Shown: positions 35,003-49,200, counted from the stretch's first letter. The stretch is DNA of 64,000 bases from Cenococcum geophilum 1.58 (GCA_001692895.1 KV748211.1:248001-312000); one strand, 5' to 3'. The notes: a model not told the origin generated them from the letters alone. A program made the numbers and translations.

Positions 35003-38000
35003 CTGATTAGTGGTTGAATATATAGTTAACTACAGAGCAGCTAGGTTATTGATAGAAGAGATAGTCTCGTGTAGGGGTGCTATATGCGCTTATATGGAAT
35101 GGATCCCGGCGATACTGTACTACCTTAGACTTGCGGAAAACTAGTAATAGAAGTGTTACTGAGTACTAGGAGATACTAAGTTGCGTCTATTATATAGAAC
35201 AATCACGTTTACGAAGATTTGGTTAAGTACTTTAGGTTAGAAGTGTTACTAAACCTAAGGTCCTAAGTCAACGTCTAAAACGCGTCGAATAATATCTTAA
35301 ATTGCCTACCTTTGGACAGCAAACCTACGAGATCCTATAAAACCGAAAATCCTACCTACCTTTGATGTACGACACCTCGTCGATTCTACCTACTATGGCG
35401 TTAACCTATCCGAAGAAGTACGAGAAAGATATTAACCCGGAGATATGGGATAGAGCTATAACTAACTTTGTAACTGCTAAGTAATAGGACCTAAATAGAT
35501 TCTTAGTATACCGTATAGAACACTATAAAGATAGCGAATATAATGATACCGCGCTATGGTATTGTATAAAGGAGGACTTTATTAGATGGATAAAGGAAAC
35601 ATAGGTTCCTATAAATAAAGATATTATATAGGACTTCTGTAACTTCCTTTAGGAGTATAGAGTATTTATCCCTATAGATGGGGGTAGTATTAGGGACAAT
35701 ATTTAGGAACACGTTATTAATGTAAAGGAAGAGTATAAATGGACTCTATAAGAGATTAAGTACTAACTATGCACTATAAAGAAGCTTAAATTACAATAGA
35801 ACCTAAGTAATATACTACTAGAGACGCGTTCTAACTCTATTGCTCTAGGCACGAGTTCTAATATTCCATATCTATCGCCTCTACCTCTGTCTTTAACTCC
35901 CCTGTATTAACTAGCTTAACCTATAGCCTTAATTAATAACCCCTAATAAGCGTAAGATCCCCTTATTTTGCGGTCTAACAACCTTTAAACTCCGCCAACT
36001 AGATCTATGTCACTATTATAGCCTATAATATAATATAGCCAAACACTAATTGGAGGCACCTTAAAAATGCTTATAGAGCTTATAAAGCTCTATTTAGAAT
36101 AGGAGAAGAAGTTTAGCGGAGAACTGTATAATATCCTTAATTTAAAGTTACGTATCTTCTATAACTGTTGCTAGAAGGTTGGACTAGAACCCAATTAATA
36201 CTATATTGCTTATTTAGTTATGCTTAAGGGCCGAGCTAGTACCTTCTATTATGATTGTTTAGTAGGAAAAGGATATAATTTTAACCGAATAATATATAAA
36301 ATAAGATGCTACTTTAAAATAGAGGAGAATAAGCAGCAGTATATGTTGGAGTGGAGAGAGACTACTTTTCTAAGAATTATTGCTATAAACCTAGGTGCCT
36401 CTCAACTTGATTGTCTTTAAAAGCTCTTTAATTAACTCTAGACAATTTAGTGTGGTTTATCCAAATTATATTAAAAGGACTTTAGCCTACGCGATTAAGT
36501 TATTAGCGTATGCTAAGGTATTAAAGAATGTAACCTTGCTTTCTTTAACCCTATAAGTACTTATAAAGGAGTGTATGCTTAATTAAGATCCTCTATTGGC
36601 ACCGCCCTATGCTCTTAAGAAGTATAGCAATTTAACGCCTAACTTTAACCTACTTTGATCAACCTGGCCGACTAATATAATTATAACTGGACTAATTAAA
36701 TATATGGTGGTCGTAGTAGGGGATACAGTAGAGGGTATAATTAACGTCGACTATAAAGCAATTGTGGAGGTCCTTATAGAGGTTTATTTTGTAACGATTA
36801 ATAGAAGAAATGCTACGTTTGTGAGAAGCTAAATTGCTAGTTAACTAGACACCCCCTTAATAGACGAAAGGAGGTATATAATAAGTTTCGCTAGAGCGCA
36901 CGAAACGTTAGAAACTAAGAAGTCACTATAGCCTACTTCTAAAGCTTCCTGGTTTAATATAAAGGCGAAGAAGATCTTAAGGGTGAGATTGACGAGGCTA
37001 AACAGCTCCTTATGGATATGGAAATTGAGGACTACTCTCCTAACTAATACTTTACCGAGTATGGTGAGGTAAATGGCGCATAAACCGTTGCTGTCCTTAA
37101 TGACTAATTTACGCTCCATTCTGTTATAAGGTTAGATATCTTTAATGAGCTAAAGGAAAGTTCCGCGTTCTCCTTTGACGATAGATACTCGGCGAACATC
37201 TTTTATGGTATTATGCCAGATACTAAAGCCGCAGGAGTATCTATAGTAGGAGAACCTTAAGTCCGAGCTCTTTAGCAGCTTAATAGTTCTGTCTAGATTA
37301 ACTAATTAATGGCAGGCTAATATACAATTTGCTTTAGCAAGGGTACTGTAATCTCTTTTAGCACAATTAAGGTCTAAACCCCGTTAGGATATATTACTTT
37401 CTACGTTATTCCCACAAATACTTTGTTCCTATTCTGCATCTAAGATATAGATAAATTAGGTGTTAAGCTTGATAACCTTGAGAATATGCTTGTTTAGGGA
37501 GATAATTGGGTGCCCGTTGTACGCAAGTGGGGTTACCCTTGGTTGCTCCTTTAATAGCTAGAAAGGAGCGTTGCTTAGAGTCACTTGACTAAGTTAGAGC
37601 TATATTAACTACATCGTCGTTTTAGCTACCTATCCGTTCACTGACTGCTTAGGGTTCTTTAACGAGCAGGTCATGAAGTTGAGGTTAAGGCGATTGAATA
37701 TTTTATAAAGTACTGCTATTACTACTAAATGAACTATCTTAATTGGGGACTACTCTATATACCTATTAATCTTCCTACCGCTAAGCTATTTATATTTGTT
37801 AATGGATCGTTTGCAAACAATAAAGATTTTAGCTCCTAGCTAGAATATGAGATTATTATAGCGAACGAATCTACTGGAGAGAATGACTTCACGATCTATG
37901 GTAATCTTATTTATTAGAGCTTAACTAAGAGTAAACGCGTTACTTAAAGCGTTCTAGCGTTAGAGATATATGGAATAGTTGGTGGAGTTAATATGGCAAT

Positions 38001-38329
38001 TGCAATTGGAACTACCCTTAAGATAATTATAGATTAACTTAAACTTCCTATTATCCCTATAATCGTATGCACTAACTTATATTCCCTTTATAAGTATTTA
38101 GTTAAGCTTGGTACCATAAAGGAGAAGCGCCTTATAATTAATATTATGGTACTTTGGCAGTCCTACGAGCGTTAAAAACTCTTTAAAATCTAATAGATTA
38201 ATAGCTAAGATAACCTGGTAGATATAATGACGAAGGTAAACCTAAATAAGGCACTAGAGACGTTTGTTAATATAAATACTCTATATATATGAGTTAAAGG
38301 TTAGGTTAAGAGGGAAATTTAGAGAAGTT

Positions 38330-38384
38330 AAGATCTTATAGAACTTTAACCGCCGGTTAAAGTTGTCTAATTGGTTAGATTCTT
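38330..38384 (+). repeat. 55-bp palindromic unit, copy in D
   Basis: Starts AAGATCTTATAG, central arms AACTTTAACCG and CGGTTAAAGTT, ends GGTTAGATTCTT. It lies just after the RNase H-like end of D, in element sense. Confidence 0.85.
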
Positions 38385-38666
38385 GCCAAGAGCGCCATAC
38401 CTAATTAATTCGGGTGGCGGTGTGGAGTTCTACTAACGCTATTTATTAAGCTGGCTAATTAGGATTTTTTATCCCCGGGATAGAAAATCGCCATTGGCTT
38501 GGCTAAGAGCGGTAAGCGGAACTAACATCTTTGCACGAACCCGTATATCTACCTATACTACCTCTTCCCCTTTATTTCTTCTTCTTCTTCTCCTTAGCTT
38601 TGTATCTTTATATAGTAGCAATCTATAAGTGTATATAAATGGTAACTATAAAAGAAGAGTTGCTAG

Positions 38667-38845
38667 TGTTAGGAATGAGGCAAGCGGTTATTACGTGTCG
38701 TCACGTGTCGCCGCGGCACTAGCGTGGTAAGGAACCTTAGGTTCCTCACCTACCCCCTAATTCTAAACAATAAGCTTTATTAACTAACATTACTGTAACC
38801 CTACTTAAGTAGTCGTTATTGGTGAGTCACCCTGTGTGACCAATA
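38667..38845 (+). repeat. 3' LTR of element D (179 bp)
   Basis: Mate of 34824-35002, followed by CTTAT. Differences are mostly transitions. Confidence 0.92.
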
Positions 38846-38850
38846 CTTAT

Positions 38851-39199
38851 AAAACAGTTAACTAAGAATTTAATTAGTGCCCCTTATCTAAAAAGTATAA
38901 TTATATTCTTCTACTTTATGGCGATCCCTTTTAACATATTAGGAGGCGTATTTTATCACTAAGCCTCTTAACGTAAGTATAACTTTATAAAATTTTGGAT
39001 AAGATTAATTAGCTAGTTAAGGTATACTATCCATAAGATCCCTATCTATTCTATTAAATACTAAAATAGAATTGGATAATAGATTAATAAAATAAATAAA
39101 AAGCGACAAAGAATAATAAGATTAGCGTATAATAACTAGGAAAAAGTTCTATATATAAGGAACGTATAGTTTTAAATTTACTAGTTATATACCTTTTTA
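38851..39199. other. Unassigned AT-rich stretch
   Basis: Between D and the recombinase relic. It may include the recombinase's 3' flank; no feature seen. Confidence 0.4.
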
Positions 39200-41760
39200 T
39201 AAGTACCAGAGGGTCAGTATAGGATCCTCGCATAGGTAAGGCAACTTACCTAGCGATACCTCTTAATTGGATGCCATACGCTATATATAAGGGCTACGTA
39301 ATTTTTAAAATACTTAAGTCCTTTAATCCACTTTAAGTAATAAAGATGCTTATAGTAGAACCCTTACCTAAACACTCCTTCTATAATATAATTATTAAGA
39401 TACTTTAATAGTGTATCCTTCTTTATAAATAGGCGGGTCTGCCTTAGTATTAAGAGTTAGTTATTACCGATATAGATAAGGTAAATAAGATTAGTAAATG
39501 TTATAGAATACAGCAGCTGTATCTTCCTTAATTAGGACCGCGCTCCGCGTCTTATTTAGGTTTTTTTTAAAAAGGCAAGTCTAAGCTAATCTATTCTTCT
39601 ACCGCTTTGCCTATTAATAGGTACTAGTATTAGCATTACTTACACCTCTTTTTACGCCTATTATACTTTAATCTACTTTAAACCTAAGTTAAAATCTAAT
39701 AGCCTTGCTTAGGATCCCATTCTACTAACTCTCTTATTAATTATAATACTTAACAAGATTGCGGATAAACTTTATATAGAATAACTTAGCGTATCCTTCT
39801 TTAAGCTTATTTAGCGGCTAAGACAGTAGTTTAGCAATAGCAGCACGTTTATAAAATTTATACTATACAGCTAAACAGGTAGGAATTTCCGTCTCATCGC
39901 TACTACTAAGCTATCTTTTAATATTGTAATTATTAATAGTGTTATAAAAATTAAGAATAACCTAGTCCTCTTTTTGTTTACGTAGGACGTTTATAACACT
40001 ATAAAGTTTGCATTTAGCTTTATTATAACAGTTATATAGTTTTTTTCCCTTCGCGGTATTAATAGGGTAATATCCCCAGCTCCTAATCTTTTGCTTATAT
40101 TGCTCTTATTTTTCGTAAAACTGCATAATATTAGGGTGTTAATTAAGTTTTAGCTAGAATTTAAGCTTCTACTTATTAGTTAGACCTATAGGGGCCCGCT
40201 TATCCCTTAAAATCCCTATCTATACGGTATATTAAATAAGGTTGTTCTATAATAAAGTCCTAAAGTAAATTAACTAGAAATTTCGCTTAATTAAATTAGG
40301 TAAATAAAACCGTTAGTAGGTATTACCATAATAACATATTATCTAATTTCGCTCTTCTAAAGTAAGGGCGCCTAGAAAACTTAGTTAATATATATACTTA
40401 TATTAAATTAGATACTTACTATTTAATTTCCTTTTAAACGCTTATTATAACTAGTAAAGTTTAAGCGATTATTTAAACCTGGCTACTAGGCCTAACTATA
40501 TATAGTAATCGCGGCATTTCTAGTAAGCGAATGCTTTAGTATCCGATACTCCCCTATAACTAGCCATTGTCTTAATATCTTAAAAGATGGGTCGTTTCAC
40601 TATCTCCTTCTTAAGCTTTTCTTTAAGACTCTCTTTTTTTCGCTAGGATTTTAAGTTAAAAAATCTCCCCCGGTAAAATATAATGGCGTTAAAATATATT
40701 ATCCGCAATAGTAAGGCTTATAAGATAGAATAGGATATAAAAAGCTAGAATGCTTTTAAGATGGAAAATAAACCTCTTACTATAGGTCTACTAGCGCTAT
40801 TCGCGCCATCTTTAATTAACGTCGCTATATACCATCTGTCTATGCCTCTAGAATTCTTAATATATATAAGACTTACGAGCGCAATAGTTATAGTTTAATT
40901 AAAGTTTTTCGTATCGCGAACTTTTAGGATTGTAATATATTTATATAAAAGCGCTTTATTAGAGCCTCTTACGCTTAAACTTTTAATAAAAGCTTAGGGT
41001 CTTATTGCCGTAGCACTAAAGAAAAGGAGGATTGCTCCTATCTACACTTAAAAACGACTATAGTAAGGCTTTACGTCCATTGTTTAATAGGCATTAATAA
41101 TTATATACAAGTCCTATATATATATTGCCTCCTTTTCTTTCTCTAACGTGTCCAGCTTATATCTTAGCGTTAAGTAGATTAAAATCCACTGTAACAAATT
41201 AGCTAGGTTTTTTTTTTTAAGAATTAAAGATTACCTGTATTTTGTATATTAAGTTCTACACTATTATTTATACTGTGGCCTACTACATCTATAAATTTAC
41301 ATAGTATTCGTCTTTAGTACGCCTAGATTATACTTTTCTTTTTAATTTAAGAATTCTTTACGCGCTATTTAAGGTATGTTTTAAATATATCGGCTATATA
41401 CTAATAAAGGGCCTTGGTTGGGTTAGACTTAACTTTTAGGTAAAACCTAAATATAAATTTTTAGTATTATAAGGTAAATTTTTATTTAAATACAAGCGAA
41501 CTTTTTTTTATTTTAAAACTTATACTTAACAAAAGAAGTAGACCAGGGCTTCCATTTTAACTTCGCCCTTCCTTAATCCTTATAATATACAATCCTCTAT
41601 TATAAATATTCCCCCCTTAGAATTGGCGTCTTCCCTAGCTCTAGAGTTAGAGTTTAAATCTAAGTCTAAAGCTGGCTTAAAATAAGACGGCTTGCCTAGT
41701 TTAGAGTCTAAGCTAAAGGCTAGATCTATATTTTACCATTTCTTACTTTAAGAGGGCATG
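39200..41760 (-). pseudogene. DUF3435-type tyrosine recombinase relic (Crypton/Starship-captain-like)
   Basis: Minus strand. Three regions match what I know of DUF3435 proteins. About 40390-40250 resembles the conserved block around 'LTPEERNQI..H.GDTY.RFY.P' that carries the late catalytic residues and is followed by 'RDFQ.IYFG'. About 40200-39880 matches the stretch 'SWGYYPI..AKG.KLY' plus the helical segment after it. About 39480-39250 matches the C-terminal pair of C2H2-like fingers ('FKN(H/Y)VALVH' block), with several Cys and His positions turned to Tyr by RIP. A plausible N-terminus lies near 41760. Length (about 850 codons) fits the family. DUF3435 proteins are tyrosine recombinases found in Cryptons and as captains of Starship giant elements. 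Many stops from RIP, so dead. The element's ends were not found. Confidence 0.7.
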
Positions 41761-42806
41761 GTGGTTAAACGCGTAATATCTTAGTACTTTAGTAGCTATA
41801 ATTGCCTACACGCAGAAGCTAGCTTAAGAGTGACTACTGTTAATAGGAACGCTAAAAAAGGCTCTATAGGAGATTGGCGTTCTTAAAAGCGGGATAAGGT
41901 AAAAAACCCTATAGGTAAAAACCTAGAAATTAAGTATTAGAAGTAAACAATATAATAATAGGGGAAATATATATATATAGCTACTATGGGAAAAGGGTTA
42001 AAGGAGCATAGTGTAGAAGGGAGGTTTTATTATATAAGGGTAGTGCTTTTAGCGGAGGATAAGGATAAAAGTAGGCGGCGGACGTCTATAGCTTTTTAAA
42101 TAACGTTAGCCGCTAAGGGACGTTTAGGGAGCTTTAAGAGGTACATTATAGGGCTATATGCGCAATTCTAGGTTTAATAGGTAAGTAAGGGAGACCCTAC
42201 TATCCTTAGCATACTTAGTATATTATAAAAGCGGTAATAGATATAGGTTTAAGCGAGGAGAAACTACCTCCTAAAACGGGGGAGAGGAACCTCTAAATCC
42301 GGCTACGTCTTCCCCAATAACAAGATTCTTAAAGTAATATCTAAGTATTAAAATCTAAAACGGTTTAGCGGTATAAATATAATATCTGCTATTACTCGTT
42401 ACTATATAGTAGACTCCTATATAGGGTATATTACTTCTCCTTCCTATTTTATTTATCGCTCCTAATATTATAGGTATAACTTAATATACTATAATATCTA
42501 ATCCTATAGCCCTACCTACTAGTATTAATTTAAGATTCTTTAATATGTTCCCTTTTATTTATAATATCCGCTTTAATTATAAAGGCTTTAAAAAAAAAGC
42601 AACTTGGAAATTATAAGGTAATAATATAATGCTTAACTAAGTGCTTCCTATAATAGGTATTTTAATTAAGTATATAAATAGGGCTTTAGTACGTCTATTA
42701 TTATGGCTTATATAAATGCCTTATTACGAAATAAGGGTAGTAGCTATAGAGCGTATATATTTAAGGAGTTTATAAAACGTTACGTAATTAATCATAAGGG
42801 TTAAGG
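41761..42806. other. Unassigned stretch between the recombinase relic and element C
   Basis: AT-rich with some GC-richer patches near 42060-42320. No domain recognised. It could hold the outer part of the recombinase element. Confidence 0.4.
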
Positions 42807-42913
42807 GTGTAAGGAGGTAATATACCTACGCGTAGCTGATATAAGCTATACGTAAGGTATACGCAAAAGCACGGGGCTCTCCTATAGAGGCCCCTGCGGT
42901 AGGGTTCTATAAT
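42807..42913 (-). repeat. Possible 3' LTR of element C
   Basis: Plus strand TGTAAGGAGG ... CTATAATA, right next to the CCCCCCC run expected for a minus-strand polypurine tract. Only one copy is in the window, so the ends are a guess. Confidence 0.3.
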
Positions 42914-43059
42914 ACTACCCCCCCTTCTATAGAGGCGGAGCTCCGGCGACGCTGTAGTTACTATATATATATAGAAGGGACACTTAAGGTATAGAAAAGA
43001 AGAAAGGGGGGTATTACTAAAGGTTTTAAAATAATGTTATATAATAAGGCTTGGCATCT

Positions 43060-43114
43060 AAGAATCTAACCAATTAGATAACTTTAACCGCCGGTTAAAG
43101 TTCCTAAATATCTT
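43060..43114 (-). repeat. 55-bp palindromic unit, copy in C
   Basis: Plus strand AAGAATCTAACC ... AACTTTAACCG, CCGGTTAAAGTT, then CCTAAATATCTT. In element sense it has the same direction as the copies in A and D, again between pol and the polypurine tract. Confidence 0.85.
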
Positions 43115-44722
43115 AACGATATTCTAGACACATAATCGCACTTTACTGCAATTTAACGGCAATTTAACAGTAATTTGCCCTTACGTGGCAATATATAACG
43201 GTTTAACTCTATATAGGCTTCTATAGAGGATTAGGTATAAAATCTCTACTTAGGCCCAGTTTCTATAGGTTCGCGTAATAAAAGTTGCTAATTAAATCCT
43301 TTGCATTTTTAAAGTCTTCCTATAGTTACCATTCTGGCTAATCTATATTAAATCCTGTGTATATAGCTCTATAGTAGAGCCATTATCCTCTACCTTTACT
43401 AAAGTATTTAGAGTTAATAATTTATTTAACAGTCTACTTCTTATAGTTCTTATCTTTATTCTTATCTTGGATTAGTACTAATAGGGGTTTAGGCTATATT
43501 TACCCTAGTAAGGGGTTAGGCTAATAGAGGTATAATAGCTATAGGTAAAATATAGGCTATATCCCGTAGATAGCTAGGGTAGGTAAAAGTTTTAGCTTAT
43601 ATACGGCTCCCCTATTAATAACTTATTTAATTAAATAGGGGCTAAGGTTTTTATAATTAAGTGACTTTATAGGCCTCTGCGTAGAGATATTATATATATT
43701 TAGCTATACCTAGTTGCCAATATATATCTCCAGTAGTGGCGTTTTATAGCAGTTAATAAAGTAGGCCTACTTTGCTTAAGCCTAGGCCATTTCTCCCTTA
43801 TAGTAGTTAAGTAGATTTTTTATACGGTCTGTATACTAGTCGGTAAGTAGTATTTTAAGGCGTTTTCTATATAGCAGCTTCTTATTAATAGGTTTTAGTA
43901 GCTCTATACCGGATTAGGGGTAATAACCCTTATTTACAAAGAACGGGGTAAGTCCTATAGTGGTTAAGACGTAGTTATTCACTATAAATTTACCTAGTAG
44001 GAGGTAATCTACCTAGTTATCTTAACTAGAGGCGACTACCTATTATAGGTACGCTTTTATACTAGTATTAGCGTTTTCCGGTTACCTAGTAGTTTTATAG
44101 TAAAAGGATATAGATATCTTAACGGAGATACTAAAGTATTAGTAGATTTGTCTCTATATATTAGAGTTAAATTATATACCTTAGTTAGACGTAATTAAGT
44201 TAGGTAACCTATATAGTCAGTAAACTTTATAGAGAAAGGCGTTAGTAATATCGCTAACAGCTACACCTTTAGATGGGATATAGTGGCGCTCTTTTATAAG
44301 TCGGCATATTATTATAAGGATGTTCTTATAGGTACAGCCATATCGTTTATAGGGTGGTAGGTTAATAATAAAATCTATAGTAATATCTGCCCATTATTAT
44401 ATAAGTACTAGTAAAGGGTATAGTAGTCCTTAGTATTTTATATTAAAGGCCTTAGCGCGCTTATAACTATAGCAGGCGCCTATAAAGTATTTAACTAAGT
44501 TTATTATTTTTAGCTAGAAGTAATATCGGCTAAGAAGCTTATAGGTTCCTTCTCTACCTAAATAGCCACTTAATTAGAGGTTATAGGCCATTTAAATTAG
44601 TTACCGTTGTAGATTTTTTAAGTTAGGGATAAATAGGCAACCTTTATAATGGAGCCTGTTCTCTTTTACTTTTAAGGCTGCTATATTAATCTAGCCTAAG
44701 CTTTAGAGGTTAGTAGGTAGCG

Positions 44723-44947
44723 TATTACGGCACTAGCAGAAAACGGTAGAACTTAGTAGTAGAACTTGGCAGAACTTTGCGGTTACGTAACTAGAGGACC
44801 ATATAAAAGAACCCTACTTTAACCGGCGCTGCTCTTCTTCTCCTTTCCTTTCTCTAGCTTTATATTTTCGTTTATAGACAATCTAATTATATAGGCTTAC
44901 GCGACCCCCTTGCCGTGCTTATATCTTAATTAATTAAGTCGCTAACA
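44723..44947 (+). repeat. 5' LTR of element B (225 bp)
   Basis: TATTACGGC...GCTAACA. Carries TATAAAA at 44802-44808, about 140 bp before its end, followed by a pyrimidine-rich CTTCTTCTCCTTTCC run; together they look like a core promoter. Confidence 0.9.
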
Positions 44948-46123
44948 TTATCTAAAGCTTTAACCACCCTTTCTTCCTAAGAAGGAACTTAAGAAAATAT
45001 CTATAGGACTATAAATAGGACAAGGACACAGAACAGGACCCTAAGGACATTACTAGAACTACAAGAATAGGACTAAAAGAAAAAGGATAAAACCTTAAGG
45101 AAAGGACCTATAAGACACGCACAGACTAGAACCCCTAAAGAAATTACCTAAAATTACCTAATACCCCTACTACTATGCCACAAAACATAGTGGTAGGTAA
45201 AGCAGCTATAGGACCCGTAAACGCCTTAGACAAAGAAATAATTAACGTTTTAACCCCTTAGGCGGAGCTTACCGCAGCTAATACCGAAATTAAACGGCTG
45301 CGAGAACTGCTCAAAACTAGAGACACCCCTATATCTAGCATTAACCTATTAAATAGACTTGCTACGGTCCTTAAAGCCCTAGCCTAACGTACTATATTAG
45401 CATTATCGCGGTCCGCGAAAGTCGTAGACCCCCCATTACTTATAGACGGGGCCGACCCTATATTTAATAATTAGAAGCTTTAATTATAGGATAAGCTCAA
45501 AGTTAATACGGACCACTTCCTTACCACTTAAGCTAAAATGGCCTACGTCTTTGGCTGTACTAGCGGAGATATATAGATACACCTACGTCCGCGATACGCC
45601 TAGGACTTAATAAAACCCTTCCTCTCTAAGGAAAAAATAACTAACTACCTACCCTCTATCTATAAGGACCCTTTTAGGGTATAAAACGCCTACCTTAGCT
45701 ATAAAAGTCTAAATATAAAAATAACGGAGACCTTTTCGGCCTTCTAGACCCGCTTTTTATACCTAGCCAGATAAGCCTAGATTCCCTAAAAAGACCTATT
45801 ACCAGACCTCTTTAATAAGCTTACCCTAAACCTATAGCGGGCCGTACTACTAGCTTTTACTACTATATAGACGTTAAAAGAACTTACGGACTACTGCCTA
45901 GCTATTAATTAAGGCCTCCGTTAAATTAAGGTATAAGCTAACTAGATAAAGGCTAGGAATCCCTTAAATTAAGCTATAAGGAATATAAGAACGGCCCGTA
46001 ATACCCTAGTATAACCCATAACGCCTACTATACCGGCCGCTAACCTAGCAACTAGTTATATAGCTAGCCCTACTATAGGCTAAGCGCTTACTCGGCCTAC
46101 CTATAGCGACCCCTATATATAGG

Positions 46124-46297
46124 TATCAGATAGTCTATATTCTCGGTGGCGTAGGACGTGCACTGGTTACGTATACGGGTCACGTATATTGTAAATATCT
46201 TTGTCTAAGCCAGGGGCCCTAGGTCAAGACATAATTAAGATCATTAATTAATCAACCTATTTTTATCAATAAATAGCTCTATATAAACTATCTAACA
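46124..46297 (+). repeat. 5' LTR of element E1 (174 bp)
   Basis: Matches the other three LTRs of the E family but lacks about 11 bp present near the middle of the E2 LTRs. Ends are variants of TGTCAGATA ... TATCTGACA. Confidence 0.9.
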
Positions 46298-49200
46298 GTT
46301 ATAAGCCCGGTCCGCCGACTTAAGAAGCTATTCAGCTATTAATCAATTATTTAAAGAAATTTTACCTCATCGTCAGACTCTAACACCTCATCGTCAGGAC
46401 GCAGACTCTAACAGAAATCCTACCTCAATTGTCACAGCATAAGATTCCATGAGATTCCACGAGATTCCACAAGACTCCACCTCAATCGTTAAAGGATAAT
46501 CCTAACGATAAGGACGATCCTAATAATAAGGACGATTTTGCGATAAGGACAATCCTAACAACGAATTCCATCTTAATTCCCATCTGCCTATTAGTCAAAT
46601 GACTCTACTAACGTCGAGTTTATCTACTACAATTATCCTTAATAAGCTAGAAGACTGGGAGTAATAAATCTGGCAACTATAAGCCCTTATAGATAAACAA
46701 ATTTGGGCCTATATTAACCCAGATAAGGAAGTACCTTAACGAGGTCTACTATAAGAACTACCCTATCTAGAAGTTATAGATTTTAATAAGAATGCAACCT
46801 TATATACACAGCTCTCGACAAATCAATAGAGGGTGTACAAGAACAGCAGATAATACTACGACTAGGATATAAAGTATTTCCTAAAACAAGAAGAGCACCT
46901 TTAAAAGATTCGCACCCAAATTACGTCTATAGTATTGATTTAGAAGAAGCTACTACTTGACCCTTCTCTTACAGTTAAGGAATGGATATCTCGGTTAAAG
47001 GAGAATATAAAACCTACTTCGTCGTTTATTAGGAAAAATATACAACACTAGTATATAGAAGCTCTTAAGGGGTTTAAACACTTATTAAAATTAAATTAGT
47101 GGTTAGATTAATAGGAACATATAATAGTACTAGGAGAGAAGTATAAGATCCCTTAAATATCTGATAGAATCTGCCTATAAGAATTAGCAGAAGTCGTTTA
47201 ACCCTTTAGCGACGCCTACTATATAAAGTATACTACCAAGTTAAATAACCCTTAGAAGTCAAGATCTTCCAAATACCGCAGAGTAGCAAAGGAGCTATAA
47301 GAAGGACTTAGAATACCCTTAAAGAAAGCCAATACTACTATAAGAGGGAGTACCTTTAATGTAGACTTCGCAGAGCAAGCTATAATGGATTACTTTAATA
47401 CTACTAAAGGTCTAGGGAAAGGAACCTTAGCATATACTAGACGCTCGAAGAGAGCCAGGTCACTAGTAGATAAGGAGACGTCCCATAAGAAGCTACTACC
47501 TATATACTTAGCGTGCGAGAAACAAGGACATTCCCTATAGGACTATTAGTATTTATTTAAAAACAAAAGACTCAAAGGAGTTACGATCGGAGATACTTAT
47601 ATTAAAATGGTGCTAAAGAAGGTAGAAAAGAATAAGGATTTCGCTAACTAAGTTATAAAGGTCAGACTTAAAGAATAGGAAGATAAGGCTTAATAACAAC
47701 AGGATAAGAGTTAGGAAGTTAAGATTAAGGGAAAAGCTAATACAATATTCCTAGAATCGTATTACACAGGTTAAATCCATCCACTAAAGCTATTAACTAT
47801 TCTTAACTTAGGAACCACTCTCTATATCTTTAATAACTTCTCTTGTTTCTATAACTTTAGGAAAGCTCTAAGACTTAAATATATTATCGCCGGTAGCTTA
47901 GAAGTGCCTATATTAGGCTATAGCAATATTACTATTTAAGTTATAAAACTAGATAAAAGCAAGGGAATCCTACGTCTTAAGGACGTTACCTTTTATACGG
48001 ACTTTAATATAAATCTAGTGTCGTTCCGTTTACTTTAAAAATGAGGGTACTACTAGAACAATAAAGGAGAGAATAATCTTCTAGTTTAAAAGGATAACTT
48101 AGTCCTATATTAAATGGAAGAACGTTATAAATAATAGACTATTAAATACGTCTGACTAAGAAGTCTATTAGCGTTTAATATAAGCCGACTACTATACTAA
48201 AGAAAGCGCAGAGCATCGTTAAGAGACGCTTGTTTAGATTTAAAAGGAGATATATATTTATAGTATTTCCGTTTAGGTTATCCAGGACCTATAAGCCTTT
48301 ATTATTTAAGTCTTAACGCCTTAAAAATTAAGCTTTAAGGCCTAAAGATAACGGAATATTAATATTGCAGCCTCGCTAAAATTAAGCGTTAGGTCTTATA
48401 AAGGTTCCTAAAATAGAAAATTAATAAACTCTATCTTAACCTCTATATTAACTAAACTAACCTTAAGGAAGCGCATGCTGGATTCGTATAAGTTATACTT
48501 ATCTATAACACTTTCTTAGGAAGATCCTTCCCATATTTTATAACGACGTATAGTAAGGAAAAGGAGACACTATAAGTGCTTAAAGATTTCATTTAGTAAA
48601 TTCGTCTAAGGTATAACCTTAAGGTTAATACTATTAAATCAGATAATAAGCTAGGGAGAAGGAGAACCCTTAAATAGCTACGGACTTAAGGGATTATATT
48701 TAAGCCTTCGGCGCTATATACCTAAGCTTAAAATAGTACCGCTAAACGCTTAGGGGGTATAATTATTAAGAGAGCATAAGTAATAAGAATTGCTGCTAAT
48801 CTACTACACAATCTATGGAACGAGATAGTTAACTATATAGTCTACCTTTAAGATTAAACACTACGGGAAAGTAATAGATGAAAATCGCTATATAAGAGGT
48901 TTTATACCTTCTTAGCTAATAAAAGACTAAGAAAACCACAACTAGCGCACCTAAAAGCCTACGGCTGTAGGGTGTACGCGATAACATCAGACGCCTAGCT
49001 AAAGAAGAAAAGGCTAAGTAAGCTAGATCCGCGAGCCTATATTAGCTATCTCGTCGGCTATAACTCTACTAATATCTATAGGATCTAGATCCCATATAAG
49101 GGTATCGTTATCTCTACTAGGGACGTTATCTTTAATAAAAAGATGTTCTTTAATAGTAAGTAAATAAACATCTTAAAGAACCTATACGCTAAATTAGACA

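Larger units (their letters stand above)
34824..38845 (+). mobile_element. Element D: short Ty1/Copia LTR retrotransposon fossil
   Basis: A plus-strand Copia-type element, 4022 bp, with two 179-bp LTRs and target duplication CTTAT (34819-34823 and 38846-38850). Parts recognised: gag from about 35395 to 36840, ending in a zinc-knuckle-like CxxC region near 36812; a protease-like part about 37310-37510; an integrase zinc-binding-like part about 37560-37730; and an RNase H-like part about 37790-38260. It is clearly shorter than the 5-6 kb usual for Copia, so it looks like a reduced, non-autonomous copy. A 55-bp palindromic unit lies after pol (38330-38384). The LTRs and leader are less RIP-mutated than most of the window. 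Broken in several places. Confidence 0.85.

Noticed and set aside
36220-37119. Open frames of 66 and 92 codons
   Set aside because: The first is a surviving piece of the D gag part and the second is antisense to it; not separate genes.
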